Origin: Pseudomonadota bacterium
GTDB taxonomy: Bacteria; Myxococcota_A; Polyangia; GCA-2747355
Length of the DNA stretch: 64,000 nucleotides
Direction: 5' to 3'
Assembly: GCA_016702545.1 (NCBI GenBank)
Contig: JADJDT010000005.1
Span: 186,001-250,000, forward strand
Both the position numbers and the translations under genes were made by a program. Shown one piece after another: positions 46,007 to 54,565 of the stretch. Below the pieces are notes generated by a model, which saw only the letters and a program-made list of their open reading frames with translations, had not been told where the DNA came from and searched no databases. Position 1 is the first letter of the stretch. Each line of letters begins with the position of its first letter.

Positions 46007-47257
46007 ATGAGGGCCTGGGCGTGCGCCGCCGCGGCGGCGCTGACCCTGTGCGGCGCGGGGGCCGATGCCGCCTCGCCGGGCGAGCGAGTGCGCGTCACCG
46101 TGCTGCTGCTACCCGCGGCGAACATCTCGGAGAAGGAGAGCGGTCGCCTCAGCCGCGAGCTCCAGACAGCCCTGCAAACCAACGCGCGGCTCGAGGTACG
46201 GGATGCCGACAGCCTACTCGCCGAGTTTGCCGGCGAGGTGCCGCGACAAGCCGTCGCCGCGGCGACCGAGGCGGCCGAGCGCGGTCTGCGCCTGCTCAGG
46301 GAAGGGCAGTCGGCGGCGGCCGCCAGCACCCTGACCGAGGCCATCGAACAGCTCGGGCCCGTGCTGCCCTTCATCAAGAAGGAGCTGCTGGCGAACGCGA
46401 TGCTGGGACTCGGCGTCGCGCTGGCCCAGGACGGCCACCTTCGTGACGCCCGCACGGCCCTGCAGCGTCTCTTCGTGTGGCGTCCCCAGCACCAATACGA
46501 CGTCGCTCAGTTCCCCGCGGACCAGATCCCGCTCGTCGAACAGGTCCGCGCGGCGGTGGAGCAGTTCGGTCGCGGCAGCCTGCAGATCGAAACCGAGCCA
46601 CCCGGCGCACAGGCCTACGTGGACGGTCGCTTCGTCGGCGTCACCCCGACGACAGCCTTCGGGCTGACCGTCGGCGACCACTTCGTCACCTTCAAGAAGC
46701 AGGGGTTCCTCCGCTCCGGCGGCCGCGCAACCGTCGATGCGCGCCAACAGCGGCTTCACGCGCAGGAGCTCACCCGCAGCGAGAAGTACCTCCTGCTGCA
46801 GCAGGCCATCGCCCAGGCCCGCACCGAGCTCGGCGCAACCAAGGTGCCAGTTCCCGTGGCCGACGCGGGTCGGGTGCTCTTTGTGCACCAGATCATCTTC
46901 GCCGAGCTTCGACGGCTTCCGGGCCCGCTCCTCGACGTCCGCGCCTATCTGTACGATCTGCGCTCGGGCCTGCGCCTGAGCCAGGTCAAGCTGCCGCTCG
47001 CGAGCCGCGACCAGCGAGCCGTGGCGACGCTGGCACGGCTGCTTTATGCCAACGTCAGCTACGATGGCACGCTCCAAGCGCCACCCGAACCACCCCCGCC
47101 CACCGCGGCGCGCACGACGGGGATTCATCGTCGGTGGTGGTTCTGGACGGCGATCGGCGCAGGCGCGGCCGTCGTGGCCACCGCGATCGCCGTGCCCCTC
47201 GCCACCCAGGGTGCGAGCTGCCCAGCGGGCTTCCGCTGCGTCGCGATCGACAACTGA
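46007..47257 (+). CDS. Exported PEGA-domain protein with C-terminal membrane anchor
   Basis: A 416-residue protein from ATG 46007 (GAAGGG upstream; GTG 45995 is an alternative). A signal peptide (WACAAAAALTLCGAGADA) is followed by an N-terminal domain built around VTVLLLPAANISEKESGRLS, a TPR-like helical part (residues about 90-170), a PEGA domain (LQIETEPPGAQAYVDGRFVG, then VTPTTAFGLTVGDHFVTF) and a single membrane helix near the C-terminus (WFWTAIGAGAAVVATAIAVP). This layout is common in myxobacterial envelope proteins. Function is unknown; PEGA domains are seen in surface-layer and cell-wall-linked proteins. Confidence 0.8.
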   Translation: MRAWACAAAAALTLCGAGADAASPGERVRVTVLLLPAANISEKESGRLSRELQTALQTNARLEVRDADSLLAEFAGEVPRQAVAAATEAAERGLRLLREGQSAAAASTLTEAIEQLGPVLPFIKKELLANAMLGLGVALAQDGHLRDARTALQRLFVWRPQHQYDVAQFPADQIPLVEQVRAAVEQFGRGSLQIETEPPGAQAYVDGRFVGVTPTTAFGLTVGDHFVTFKKQGFLRSGGRATVDARQQRLHAQELTRSEKYLLLQQAIAQARTELGATKVPVPVADAGRVLFVHQIIFAELRRLPGPLLDVRAYLYDLRSGLRLSQVKLPLASRDQRAVATLARLLYANVSYDGTLQAPPEPPPPTAARTTGIHRRWWFWTAIGAGAAVVATAIAVPLATQGASCPAGFRCVAIDN

Positions 47258-47492
47258 CCGCTCAGCCACTGACATGACCACCCAGCCACTCACGCCGCAA
47301 GCAGACGCCCCCGGACGGCCTGCCGCCAAGGCAGCGACATGATCGGACATTCGGCCCCTATCTGACCGGCATTGGGCGCGAGACGAGCAGGCGACAGGCG
47401 AGCATGCTGCCGGGTGATGGCGCGGGGTGAAGTCGCGGGATTCACTCCCCGACGAGGGGGCGCGAGCGAACCCCTGGTCATGAGCAGCCCAG

Positions 47493-47521
47493 CAAAACGA
47501 GCGCGGGACGCGCTTGTTTTG
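47493..47521 (-). terminator. Intrinsic terminator after the 86-residue protein gene
   Basis: CAAAACGAGCGCG (47493-47505) pairs with CGCGCTTGTTTTG (47509-47521), one mismatch, loop GGA. In the minus direction it comes three bases after the TAG stop and ends in TTTT. It shares CAAGCGCGTCCCGCGCTC with the terminator at 42154. The rest of the 267-base gap 47258-47524 shows nothing recognisable. Confidence 0.75.
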
Positions 47522-47524
47522 GGC

Positions 47525-47785
47525 CTAGCGGCGGCGCTCGATCAGCTGCCTTACCGCGGGCGACACGTAGTGTTGCTCGAGATCGAAGTCTCCCAGGCTG
47601 CGCGCGATGACTGACGCCTTCTCCGCCGGCGAGGCGTGGCGCTCGACCATCACCCGCCAGCGCCCGCGGACCTTGCAGAGGCCGCCGGCCGAGGCACTGT
47701 CACCTCCGAAGTGGTCGTAGACCACCTCGACTTCCAGCTTCTGCGCCAAACCTTCGAGTTCCGTCAGTAAGGCCTGCCCGTTCAT
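47525..47785 (-). CDS. Small hypothetical protein
   Basis: An 86-residue protein from ATG 47785, preceded by GGGAGGG; an ATG five codons upstream is less well placed. It is an alpha/beta-looking soluble protein with VEVVYDHFGGDSASAGGLCK, then VRGRWRVMVERHASPAEK and LGDFDLEQHYVSPAVRQLIE. There is no signal peptide. I do not recognise a characterised family. It lies 115 bases after the HisKA protein gene, in the same direction, and ends at a strong terminator. Confidence 0.65.
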   Translation of the reverse strand: MNGQALLTELEGLAQKLEVEVVYDHFGGDSASAGGLCKVRGRWRVMVERHASPAEKASVIARSLGDFDLEQHYVSPAVRQLIERRR

Positions 47786-47900
47786 CTGCCCTCCCACCAC
47801 ACCTCATCCGCCGAGGGATCACGAACACCCGCAGCCCAACGACCCGCTCGCCGTCCCGCCTGGGCCACCCGGCGTCCGGCGATTACTTACTCTCCGGCGA

Positions 47901-49904
47901 TTACTCCGTCGAGCGATCGAGATCGAGGATCTGCGTGTCGCCGACGTAGGGCTTGGTTTCGTAGCGCGTGATTCGGCCAATCTTGCGCACGATATCCGCC
48001 ATGCGCTGGGCCTGCTCGAGGATTGTCTCTGCCGCATGGTGGTTGACATCATGGGCGGGTAGGCGCCGCAGCAACAGCTCGGCGTAGCCCATCACCGAGG
48101 TCAGTGGCTGATTGAGCTCGTGCGCCGTCGTGCCGGCCAGCTCGGCCAGCAGGGCCTGCTTTTCGGAGACCAGCAGGCGCTCGCGAACGTGCACCAGGTC
48201 GTGCTCGATCCGCAGGCGCTCGCGCAGGTCGCTGATCACCGCCACCAGGCTCAGCGCCCCCGTCTCGCGCGGCATCACGTTGACGGAAAGCTGGACGGGG
48301 ACACGCTGCTGCTGCGCGTCGATGATCTCGCTGCGCAGCGGCTCGACCCCGACGCCGCGCTCACGACTCGTATCGAGCTGCTCACGAAGCTTGGCGCCCA
48401 CGCCCTCGGGGAACAGGAGATCAAAGGGCAGGCGGCCCATGACCTGCTGGGCGGAGAGACCGAAGAGCGCTTCGGCCGCCTTGTTGAACAACGCCACCGC
48501 GCCCGCCCCATCGCTGGCGACGATGGCCTCGGGGCTGGCGTCGATCAGCTGTTCCAGAAAGCGCTTGATCTGGCCCAACTCCTCCGACAGGGCGCGCGCC
48601 GCTGTCGCATCGCGAAAGGTCAGCAGCAAGAGCTGGCTCGCCGGCGCAGCCCAGGCAACGCAGACCGAAACCACCAGGGACGGCTGGCTGCTGGCGCAGA
48701 AGCGCAGGTCGACGGGGGCCGGGGAACGCCCCGCGCGCAGCTCATCGCAGCCGCGGAGCAAGGCCGGTCGATCCTCAGGCTCCACCAGCTCGACGAAGGG
48801 GCGCTCGGCGAGCGCCGAGCTGGCGCAGCCCAGCATCGCTTCGGCGACCGGATTGAGGTGCACGATCCGCCCGTCGTGGTCGAGCAGCGCGACGCCGTCG
48901 GCGAGGCGATCGACGAGCTCGCGCTGTTGCTGGAGCGTCTGCGCCAGCGCGGCCGCATCACCCACGTCGTGACGCGCCCGCGTGCGCTCTGGCACCGCCC
49001 GCAGCGCGGCATCATGGGCCAGCCAGGGCGCGATCAGCGCGGCCGCCAGGCCGGCCAGCTCACGGGTCGACTCCGCGACGGCGGCGAGGCCGACGAACTG
49101 CAGCTCGACGGCACCGAGGACCGCGTCGCCGTGCCGCAGCGGCACGACCAGCACCTGCCCCATCTCGGCCAGCTTGAGCTGCCCGCCGGCCAGCGCCAGG
49201 CGTGGCCCGAGATCGATCGGGCCCGTCAGCACTTCCTGCCCCGTCTCGACCGCCGCCCGGCACTCGGCGAGCGCCGCCAGACGCACGGGCTTCGCGTCCC
49301 CCGCCCGGTCGTCGCTGTTGCCCCGCACGTGGCACAACCCTTTTTCCGGCTCGGGCACCAGCACCCGTGCGCAGCGCGCCCCGGTGCAGGCCGCGAGTTG
49401 CGCGAGCAGCCGGTGAATGGCCGCCTCGTAGCCCTCAGCGGAGCGGGCCGCAGCGGCGAGGCCCGCGAGCAGGGCCATCCGCTGCTCGAGCGCAGCCACC
49501 CGACGGTGCGCCAAGAGCGCGTCACCGAGCGCTCGCAGCCGCCCGACCAGCGTCGTCGCCTCGCTGGGCCACTGGAGCACCTCCTCCAGCGGCGCACGCC
49601 CGAGCGCACCCCGGCTCGCGAGAGCCGAGCCGCTGACGAGCACCAGCCATGCGGCCAGGTCATCGCCCGACCGGCCCCGCAGCGGCCGGCGGACGGAGGC
49701 CAGCTGCGGCTCTTCGATCAGCACGACGCTCGCTCGACTGCTCACCAGCTCCGCCAGCACCCGCGGCTCAGTAGCCGGCGCTACGCTCAGAGCCGTGCCC
49801 GCCAGCGCGGCGTTCGCCGCCTCGATGACCGGCCCCGTGCCATAGACCACCACCTGGTACGACTCCGACACCGGAGCCACCGCAGCCTGCTGAGGTCTCG
49901 TCAT
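47901..49904 (-). CDS. PAS/GAF sensor with HisKA domain but no ATPase domain
   Basis: A 667-residue soluble protein. N-terminal residues 1-135 look like a degenerate receiver; a GAF domain follows (about 140-310), then two PAS domains (about 335-445 and 460-580; DGVALLDHDGRIVHLNPVAE and PEAIVASDGAGAVALFNKAA). A HisKA-type helix pair comes last, with the H-box in AGTTAHELNQPLTSVMGYAE. The protein stops about 65 residues after the His, at LDLDRSTE, so there is no HATPase_c domain. It cannot autophosphorylate alone by the usual route. Its ATG overlaps the larC stop (TGATG). No response regulator is adjacent. Confidence 0.85.
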   Translation of the reverse strand: MTRPQQAAVAPVSESYQVVVYGTGPVIEAANAALAGTALSVAPATEPRVLAELVSSRASVVLIEEPQLASVRRPLRGRSGDDLAAWLVLVSGSALASRGALGRAPLEEVLQWPSEATTLVGRLRALGDALLAHRRVAALEQRMALLAGLAAAARSAEGYEAAIHRLLAQLAACTGARCARVLVPEPEKGLCHVRGNSDDRAGDAKPVRLAALAECRAAVETGQEVLTGPIDLGPRLALAGGQLKLAEMGQVLVVPLRHGDAVLGAVELQFVGLAAVAESTRELAGLAAALIAPWLAHDAALRAVPERTRARHDVGDAAALAQTLQQQRELVDRLADGVALLDHDGRIVHLNPVAEAMLGCASSALAERPFVELVEPEDRPALLRGCDELRAGRSPAPVDLRFCASSQPSLVVSVCVAWAAPASQLLLLTFRDATAARALSEELGQIKRFLEQLIDASPEAIVASDGAGAVALFNKAAEALFGLSAQQVMGRLPFDLLFPEGVGAKLREQLDTSRERGVGVEPLRSEIIDAQQQRVPVQLSVNVMPRETGALSLVAVISDLRERLRIEHDLVHVRERLLVSEKQALLAELAGTTAHELNQPLTSVMGYAELLLRRLPAHDVNHHAAETILEQAQRMADIVRKIGRITRYETKPYVGDTQILDLDRSTE

Positions 49905-51133
49905 CACGTCCCTGTCCGCGGCCTCAGCCGCTGATGCGCCGCCACTGCCGCTGCATAGACTTCCTTCAGCGGTACCTTGCACCGCTCCGCCGCCGTCCGG
50001 CAATCCTCGAACTCCGGCGCCGCGTTGACGACGCGCCCGCCGTCGAGCGCCTCCTTGATCGCGAGCGCTCCGAAGGGCGTCGTCACGGTCACGCACCGGC
50101 GCTCCAACGCGCGACGTGCGAGCGCGTGGTAGCGCACGCCGATCGTCGTCGACTCGGTCAGCAGCAACGCGGTCAACGCCCCTTGCGTCGCGGGCGTGGC
50201 GAGCACCGAGACGGTCACGGCCGGCCGCCCCTTCTTCATCACGATCGGGGTGTACCAGGCATCGCACGCGCCTGCCCCCAGCAGCCGCTCCATCAGGTAA
50301 CCGCACCACTCGCCGGGCATGTCGTCGATGTTGGCCTCGATCAGCACGACCTCCTCGCCCGCGGCGGGCTGCGCCACGTCGGCCAGCACGACGACGCGCA
50401 GGTGATTCGGGCGGTCTGGCAAGCTCGCGTCACCGGCACCGTAGCCGACCGCCAGCACGCGACCCGACGGGCAGGCCCCAAAGCGCGGCGCCAGCTCAGC
50501 GACGATCGCCGCTCCCGTTGGCGTGCAGAGCTCGAAGGCCGCGCCGCCGTCCTCGACCGGCAATCCGCGCAGGATCTCCAGGGTCGCCGGCGCGGGCACC
50601 GGCATGCTGCCATGGGCCGAGCGGACGAAGCCGTGACCGAGCGGCACCACCCGGCACGACACGGCGGCGGGCTGGAGGTACTCGAGCGCGAGCGCCGCAC
50701 CGACGAGATCGACCACCGAATCGACCGCCCCCAGCTCGTGCAGCTCCACCTGGTCCAGCGCGATGCCATGCACCCGGGCCTCAGCGGCCCCGACCCGCGC
50801 CAGCAGGGCCAGCGCCCGGCGGCAGGCGCCTGCCGGCAGCCCGGCGCTCGCGATCAGCTGCTGCAGCTCGCGGTAGCTGCGGTGGTGCGGCCCCGGCTGC
50901 TCGACGACGACGCGCAGGTCGCAGCCGTCGATGCCGTGGTGCGCGCGGCGGCCGATCTCGAGCCGATAGCCGCTCAGCGCGAGGCGCTGCAGCTCGCTGC
51001 GCAGCCACGCCTCCGGCAGGCCGAGGTCGAGCATCGCGCCCAGGAACATATCGCCGGCGATGCCGCTGAAACAGTCGAGATAGAGGTGCTGCCCGCGCCA
51101 CGCCGACACCGGCACCGTCGATTCCTCCGCCAT
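49904..51133 (-). CDS. larC: Nickel-pincer cofactor nickel insertion protein LarC
   Basis: A 409-residue protein of the LarC/TIGR00299 family: YLDCFSGIAGDMFLGAMLDL at the N-terminus, then VHLHELGAVDSVVDLVG-like sequence (VELHELGAVDSVVDLVGAAL), CTPTGAAIVAEL, EANIDDMPGEWCGYLMERLL and MKKGRPAVTVSVLA. LarC inserts nickel into the pincer cofactor of lactate racemase-type enzymes. Unlike LarC of Lactobacillus, it is in one uninterrupted frame. larA, larB and larE are not in this window. It overlaps the HisKA protein gene downstream and follows a CNNM gene by 21 bases. Confidence 0.92.
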   Translation of the reverse strand: MAEESTVPVSAWRGQHLYLDCFSGIAGDMFLGAMLDLGLPEAWLRSELQRLALSGYRLEIGRRAHHGIDGCDLRVVVEQPGPHHRSYRELQQLIASAGLPAGACRRALALLARVGAAEARVHGIALDQVELHELGAVDSVVDLVGAALALEYLQPAAVSCRVVPLGHGFVRSAHGSMPVPAPATLEILRGLPVEDGGAAFELCTPTGAAIVAELAPRFGACPSGRVLAVGYGAGDASLPDRPNHLRVVVLADVAQPAAGEEVVLIEANIDDMPGEWCGYLMERLLGAGACDAWYTPIVMKKGRPAVTVSVLATPATQGALTALLLTESTTIGVRYHALARRALERRCVTVTTPFGALAIKEALDGGRVVNAAPEFEDCRTAAERCKVPLKEVYAAAVAAHQRLRPRTGT

Positions 51134-51154
51134 GGTCCCCCCATCGCCGGGCTC

Positions 51155-52408
51155 CTAGCGCCCGGACTTCGCCGCCACCACGATCTCGAGCTCCTCGACC
51201 GACCGGTCCGTCGCCGCGATGACCGTGATCGTCGTGCCGCCGAGCTGAAGGCGCTGACCCGCGGTGGGGATCGTCTTGCAACGATCGAGCACCAACCCCG
51301 CCACGCTCTCATAATCGCTGTCCACCGGCAGCTGGACCCGCGCCACCTGGTTGAAGGCCTCGACGGTGGCCCGGCCTTTGACGCGGTAGCGCCCCGGCCC
51401 CTCCTGGCGAATCAGATCGATCGGCCGCGGGTCGTGCTCGTCCTCGATCTCACCAACAACCTGCTCCAGCAGATCCTCGATCGTCACCACGCCCACCGCG
51501 CCGCCGTACTCGTCGACCACCACCGCCATACCCTGCCCCTCGCGCTGCAGCCGCACCAGCGTATCGCGCGCTGGCTGGCTCTCGGGCACGAAGATCGCCG
51601 GCCGGAACAGCGCCGAGGGCGGCGTGCCGGGGTCGGCGCGCAGCACGTCGAAGGCGTGGACGATACCCTCGATCTGATCCAAGCGCTCGCGATAGAGCGG
51701 AATGCGCGTGTGGCGCTTCTCCGCGATCACGCGCACCAGCTCGCCTCGCGGGGCCGACAGCGGCAGCGCGGTCACGCCGCTGAGCGGCACCATCACCTCC
51801 GCCACGGCCTGCTCCGAGAACTTGAAGATCCGGCTGATCATCTGCTGCTCGTCGGCCGTGATCCGATCGGGGCCGCTGCGGCTCGGCAGCGTGATCAGCA
51901 GCCGCAGCTCGTCACGGCTCATGAACAGGCGCTGCTGATCGAGATGCACCACGCGCAGGAGCTGCCGCGTGATCCAGCTACCGAGCGCGACCAGCGGGAA
52001 GAACAGCAGCCGGAAGGCAGAGAGCAGGTAGATCACCCGCGGCGCCCAGCGGTCGGCATAGTGCTGAAAGACACTCTTGGGCACGATCTCGCCGAAGATC
52101 AGCACCAGCGGCGTCATCACCAGCAACGACAGCAGCTCGCCCCGTTGGGGGAAGTGCTGCAGCAGCGCGAGCGTGGCCACCACGGTGCTCAGCACCACGC
52201 AGATATTGGTGCCCACGAGCGCGGTCGAGATCAGCTGACCGGGATCGTCGAGGAAGCGCCGGACGAGCGTCGCGCGGTGCCCACCCCGATCGGCCCAGCT
52301 GCGCAGCAGGACGCGATCGGCCGAGATCAGCGCCAGCTCCGCGCCGGAGAAGAAGCCCTCGGCCAGCAAGCAGATGCCGGCGATCAGCAGCGCCGTGGTC
52401 AGCGTCAT
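51155..52408 (-). CDS. CNNM/CorC-family transporter with CBS pair and CorC domain
   Basis: A 417-residue membrane protein. The DUF21 domain has three or four helices (residues about 1-180) with the FSGAELALISADRVLL and IFGEIVPKSVFQ signatures. A CBS pair follows (EKRHTRIPLYRERLDQIEGI and VVVDEYGGAVGVVTIEDLLE), then the CorC_HlyC domain (YRVKGRATVEAFNQVARVQL). Family members are linked to magnesium or cobalt efflux. Its ATG overlaps the stop of the related gene upstream by four bases, so the two may form a heteromeric transporter. Confidence 0.92.
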   Translation of the reverse strand: MTLTTALLIAGICLLAEGFFSGAELALISADRVLLRSWADRGGHRATLVRRFLDDPGQLISTALVGTNICVVLSTVVATLALLQHFPQRGELLSLLVMTPLVLIFGEIVPKSVFQHYADRWAPRVIYLLSAFRLLFFPLVALGSWITRQLLRVVHLDQQRLFMSRDELRLLITLPSRSGPDRITADEQQMISRIFKFSEQAVAEVMVPLSGVTALPLSAPRGELVRVIAEKRHTRIPLYRERLDQIEGIVHAFDVLRADPGTPPSALFRPAIFVPESQPARDTLVRLQREGQGMAVVVDEYGGAVGVVTIEDLLEQVVGEIEDEHDPRPIDLIRQEGPGRYRVKGRATVEAFNQVARVQLPVDSDYESVAGLVLDRCKTIPTAGQRLQLGGTTITVIAATDRSVEELEIVVAAKSGR

Positions 52409-53514
52409 GACGGTTTCACTGGGCGCCGGAGACCGGCCGGCGGGCCGATTTCCTTCTCGTCACGGATCTCGCCGAACATCTCCTCCAGCAGATCCTCCAT
52501 CGTCACCAGGCCCGAGAAGCGACCGTACTCGTCGACCACGATCGCCTGATGCCCCCGGCGACGGCGAAACTCGTGCAACAGTTGCTGGCATTTGGTCGCC
52601 CGCGGCACGAAGTAGGGCGGTCGCAGCCAGCGCTGCAGCCCCACCATCCAGGCCGGGGCGCGCTCGTCGGCGCCGGAACTCGGCAGACGCGGCCCGAGCT
52701 CCTGGGCGTGGAGCGGCGGAATCAGATCCTTGGCCAGCAGGATCCCGACCACGCGGTCGCGCGTCCCGTGATAGACGGGAATCCGACTGTAGCGGCTGGC
52801 GCGCACGCGCGCGATCACCTCGCTCAGCGACAGATCGTCGGGCAGCGCGAAGACGCGCGCCGCGGGCGTCATCACGTCCGCCACCCGACGCTCGCCGAAG
52901 TCGAAGACGTTGTGGATCAGCTGCATCTCGCGACGATCGAGCTCGCCGCCGGCGCTGACCACGTCGACCATCGCTCGGAACTCACCCTCGCTCACGCCGG
53001 CGCGCTGTCCCGCCGGCCGCTGGCGGTCGCCCACCAGATAGACCACCGCATCGGCGATGCGCTCGATCAATAACCGCAGCGGCGCCATCAACCAGGCCAC
53101 GGCGGCGATCGGCCGGGTGGCGGCCAGCGCCCAGCGCTCAGGGACGCGCGCCGCCAGGTTCTTGGGCACGATCTCGCCAAAGAGCAGGATCAGCATCACC
53201 GAGATGACCGTCGAGACCACGGCGACGACCACCTCGCTGCGTTGCCCGAGGTGGCGGCTGGTCAGCGAGGCCATCAGCGCCGAGGCACCGACGTTGACCA
53301 GCTCGTTGCCGATGAAGATCGTCGCGATCAGCCGGCGCGGTCGCGCCAACAGCTGACGCAGGCGCGTCGCACCGGGGTGACCCTCCTCGGCCAGTCGCAG
53401 CTGCTGGACGGAGCTGATCGAGAACAGCGCCGTCTCGGCCGAGGAGAAAAACCCCGACAGCGCGAGCAGCGCCACGAAGAGCACCAGCCGTAGCACCGTT
53501 TCAGCGTCGAACAC
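52405..53514 (-). CDS. CNNM/CorC-family transporter lacking the CorC domain
   Basis: About 369 residues from GTG 53514, with a G-rich site just upstream; the ATG at 53580 adds an unlikely hydrophilic leader. The DUF21 domain includes ALSGFFSSAETALFSISSVQ and LFGEIVPKNLAA, and the CBS pair includes RASRYSRIPVYHGTRDRVVG and IVVDEYGRFSGLVTMEDLLE. It ends soon after the second CBS motif, so it lacks the C-terminal CorC_HlyC domain that its neighbour has. The tandem pair with one complete and one shortened member suggests they act together. Confidence 0.9.
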   Translation of the reverse strand: MFDAETVLRLVLFVALLALSGFFSSAETALFSISSVQQLRLAEEGHPGATRLRQLLARPRRLIATIFIGNELVNVGASALMASLTSRHLGQRSEVVVAVVSTVISVMLILLFGEIVPKNLAARVPERWALAATRPIAAVAWLMAPLRLLIERIADAVVYLVGDRQRPAGQRAGVSEGEFRAMVDVVSAGGELDRREMQLIHNVFDFGERRVADVMTPAARVFALPDDLSLSEVIARVRASRYSRIPVYHGTRDRVVGILLAKDLIPPLHAQELGPRLPSSGADERAPAWMVGLQRWLRPPYFVPRATKCQQLLHEFRRRRGHQAIVVDEYGRFSGLVTMEDLLEEMFGEIRDEKEIGPPAGLRRPVKPS

Positions 53515-53596
53515 GATCCCCCCTGGCGCGTGGGGCTCACGCGCCGCTCCGTCCCCCCCAGCACTCGTCCCGCACGGCACGCCCGCGGCGCCCGGC

Positions 53597-54565
53597 CTAG
53601 GGCGCGACGCGCAGCGGAATCGGCGACGCGATCAGCACCAGCACGAGCAGCATCGCCCAGCAGAGCCGCCCGCGCCCGCGCGACAGCGGGGCGCTGGCGA
53701 CGGGGGGATGGTAGCGGCCACCATCCAGTCGCCGCAACACCGTCAGCAACAGCCACCAGACCAACCACGGCATCCCGGCGGGGATGGCCGCCTGGAGCGC
53801 CGTACCGAGCGGCCACCGTGCCGCCAGCTCCCAGGCCGTAAACGCCACCGCGCCGGCACCGACCAGCAGCAGCGCGCGGTGCAGCCAGGGCGCCAGGCGC
53901 TGCTGGCGCTCGCCCAGCCAGGCCGTCGCGAGGTGCCCGCCGTCGAGCTGACCGATCGGCAGCAGGTTGATCATCGTCACCAGCAGGCCGACCCAGCCGG
54001 CCCAGGCGACGGCGTGGAGCTGCACGTCCACCCCGCCCCCCGGCAGTAGCTGCCCCTTGATCGCCAGCTTGAGCAGCAAGTAGAGCAGCGAGTTGCCCTC
54101 GACCAGACCGCCCGGCGGTGACGGGGCCACCGGCGAGAGGTGGATCCCGTAGGCCAGGAGCGGGAGCGCGACCGCCAGCCCGGCCAGCGGGCCCGCCGCG
54201 CCGATGTCCACCAGCACATTGCGGTCACGCACCGTCCGCGGCATCGCGATCACCGCACCGAGCGTGCCGACCAGCCCCACCGGCAGCGGAAGGAAGAGCG
54301 GCAGTGAGGCGGCGACCCCGTGGACCCGCGCGGCCAGGTAGTGGCCCATCTCATGGCTCAAGAGAATCGCCATCAGCGCGCTGGCGAAGGGCAGGCCGGC
54401 CGGCAGCAGCGACAGCGCCTGCCGCGGGGCCAGCCAGCTCAGCTCCGGATGGACCTGGCTGGCGCCCGCCCAGGTGGTGGTCAAACAGGTCGCGAGGAAC
54501 ATCGCGAGATGCAGCAGGTAGCGCGGCCTCGCCCGCTGCTGGCCGGCCCCCTGATCATCCCCCAT
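53597..54565 (-). CDS. M50-family site-2-type intramembrane metalloprotease
   Basis: About 322 residues from ATG 54565 (GGGGAG upstream, overlapping dnaJ by 11 bases). It has about six membrane helices. The zinc-binding HEMGH is in SHEMGHYLAARVHG near residue 75, and the third ligand in NLLPIGQLDGGHLA. No PDZ domain is seen. Such proteases cut membrane-bound regulators or signal peptides. The overlap with dnaJ places it in the heat-shock operon, which is unusual and hints at a link with protein-quality control. Confidence 0.9.
   Translation of the reverse strand: MGDDQGAGQQRARPRYLLHLAMFLATCLTTTWAGASQVHPELSWLAPRQALSLLPAGLPFASALMAILLSHEMGHYLAARVHGVAASLPLFLPLPVGLVGTLGAVIAMPRTVRDRNVLVDIGAAGPLAGLAVALPLLAYGIHLSPVAPSPPGGLVEGNSLLYLLLKLAIKGQLLPGGGVDVQLHAVAWAGWVGLLVTMINLLPIGQLDGGHLATAWLGERQQRLAPWLHRALLLVGAGAVAFTAWELAARWPLGTALQAAIPAGMPWLVWWLLLTVLRRLDGGRYHPPVASAPLSRGRGRLCWAMLLVLVLIASPIPLRVAP

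Noticed and set aside
49934..52549. 871-codon open frame on the plus strand opposite larC and the CNNM genes
   Set aside because: Same artefact of GC-rich antisense sequence; all support lies with the minus-strand genes.
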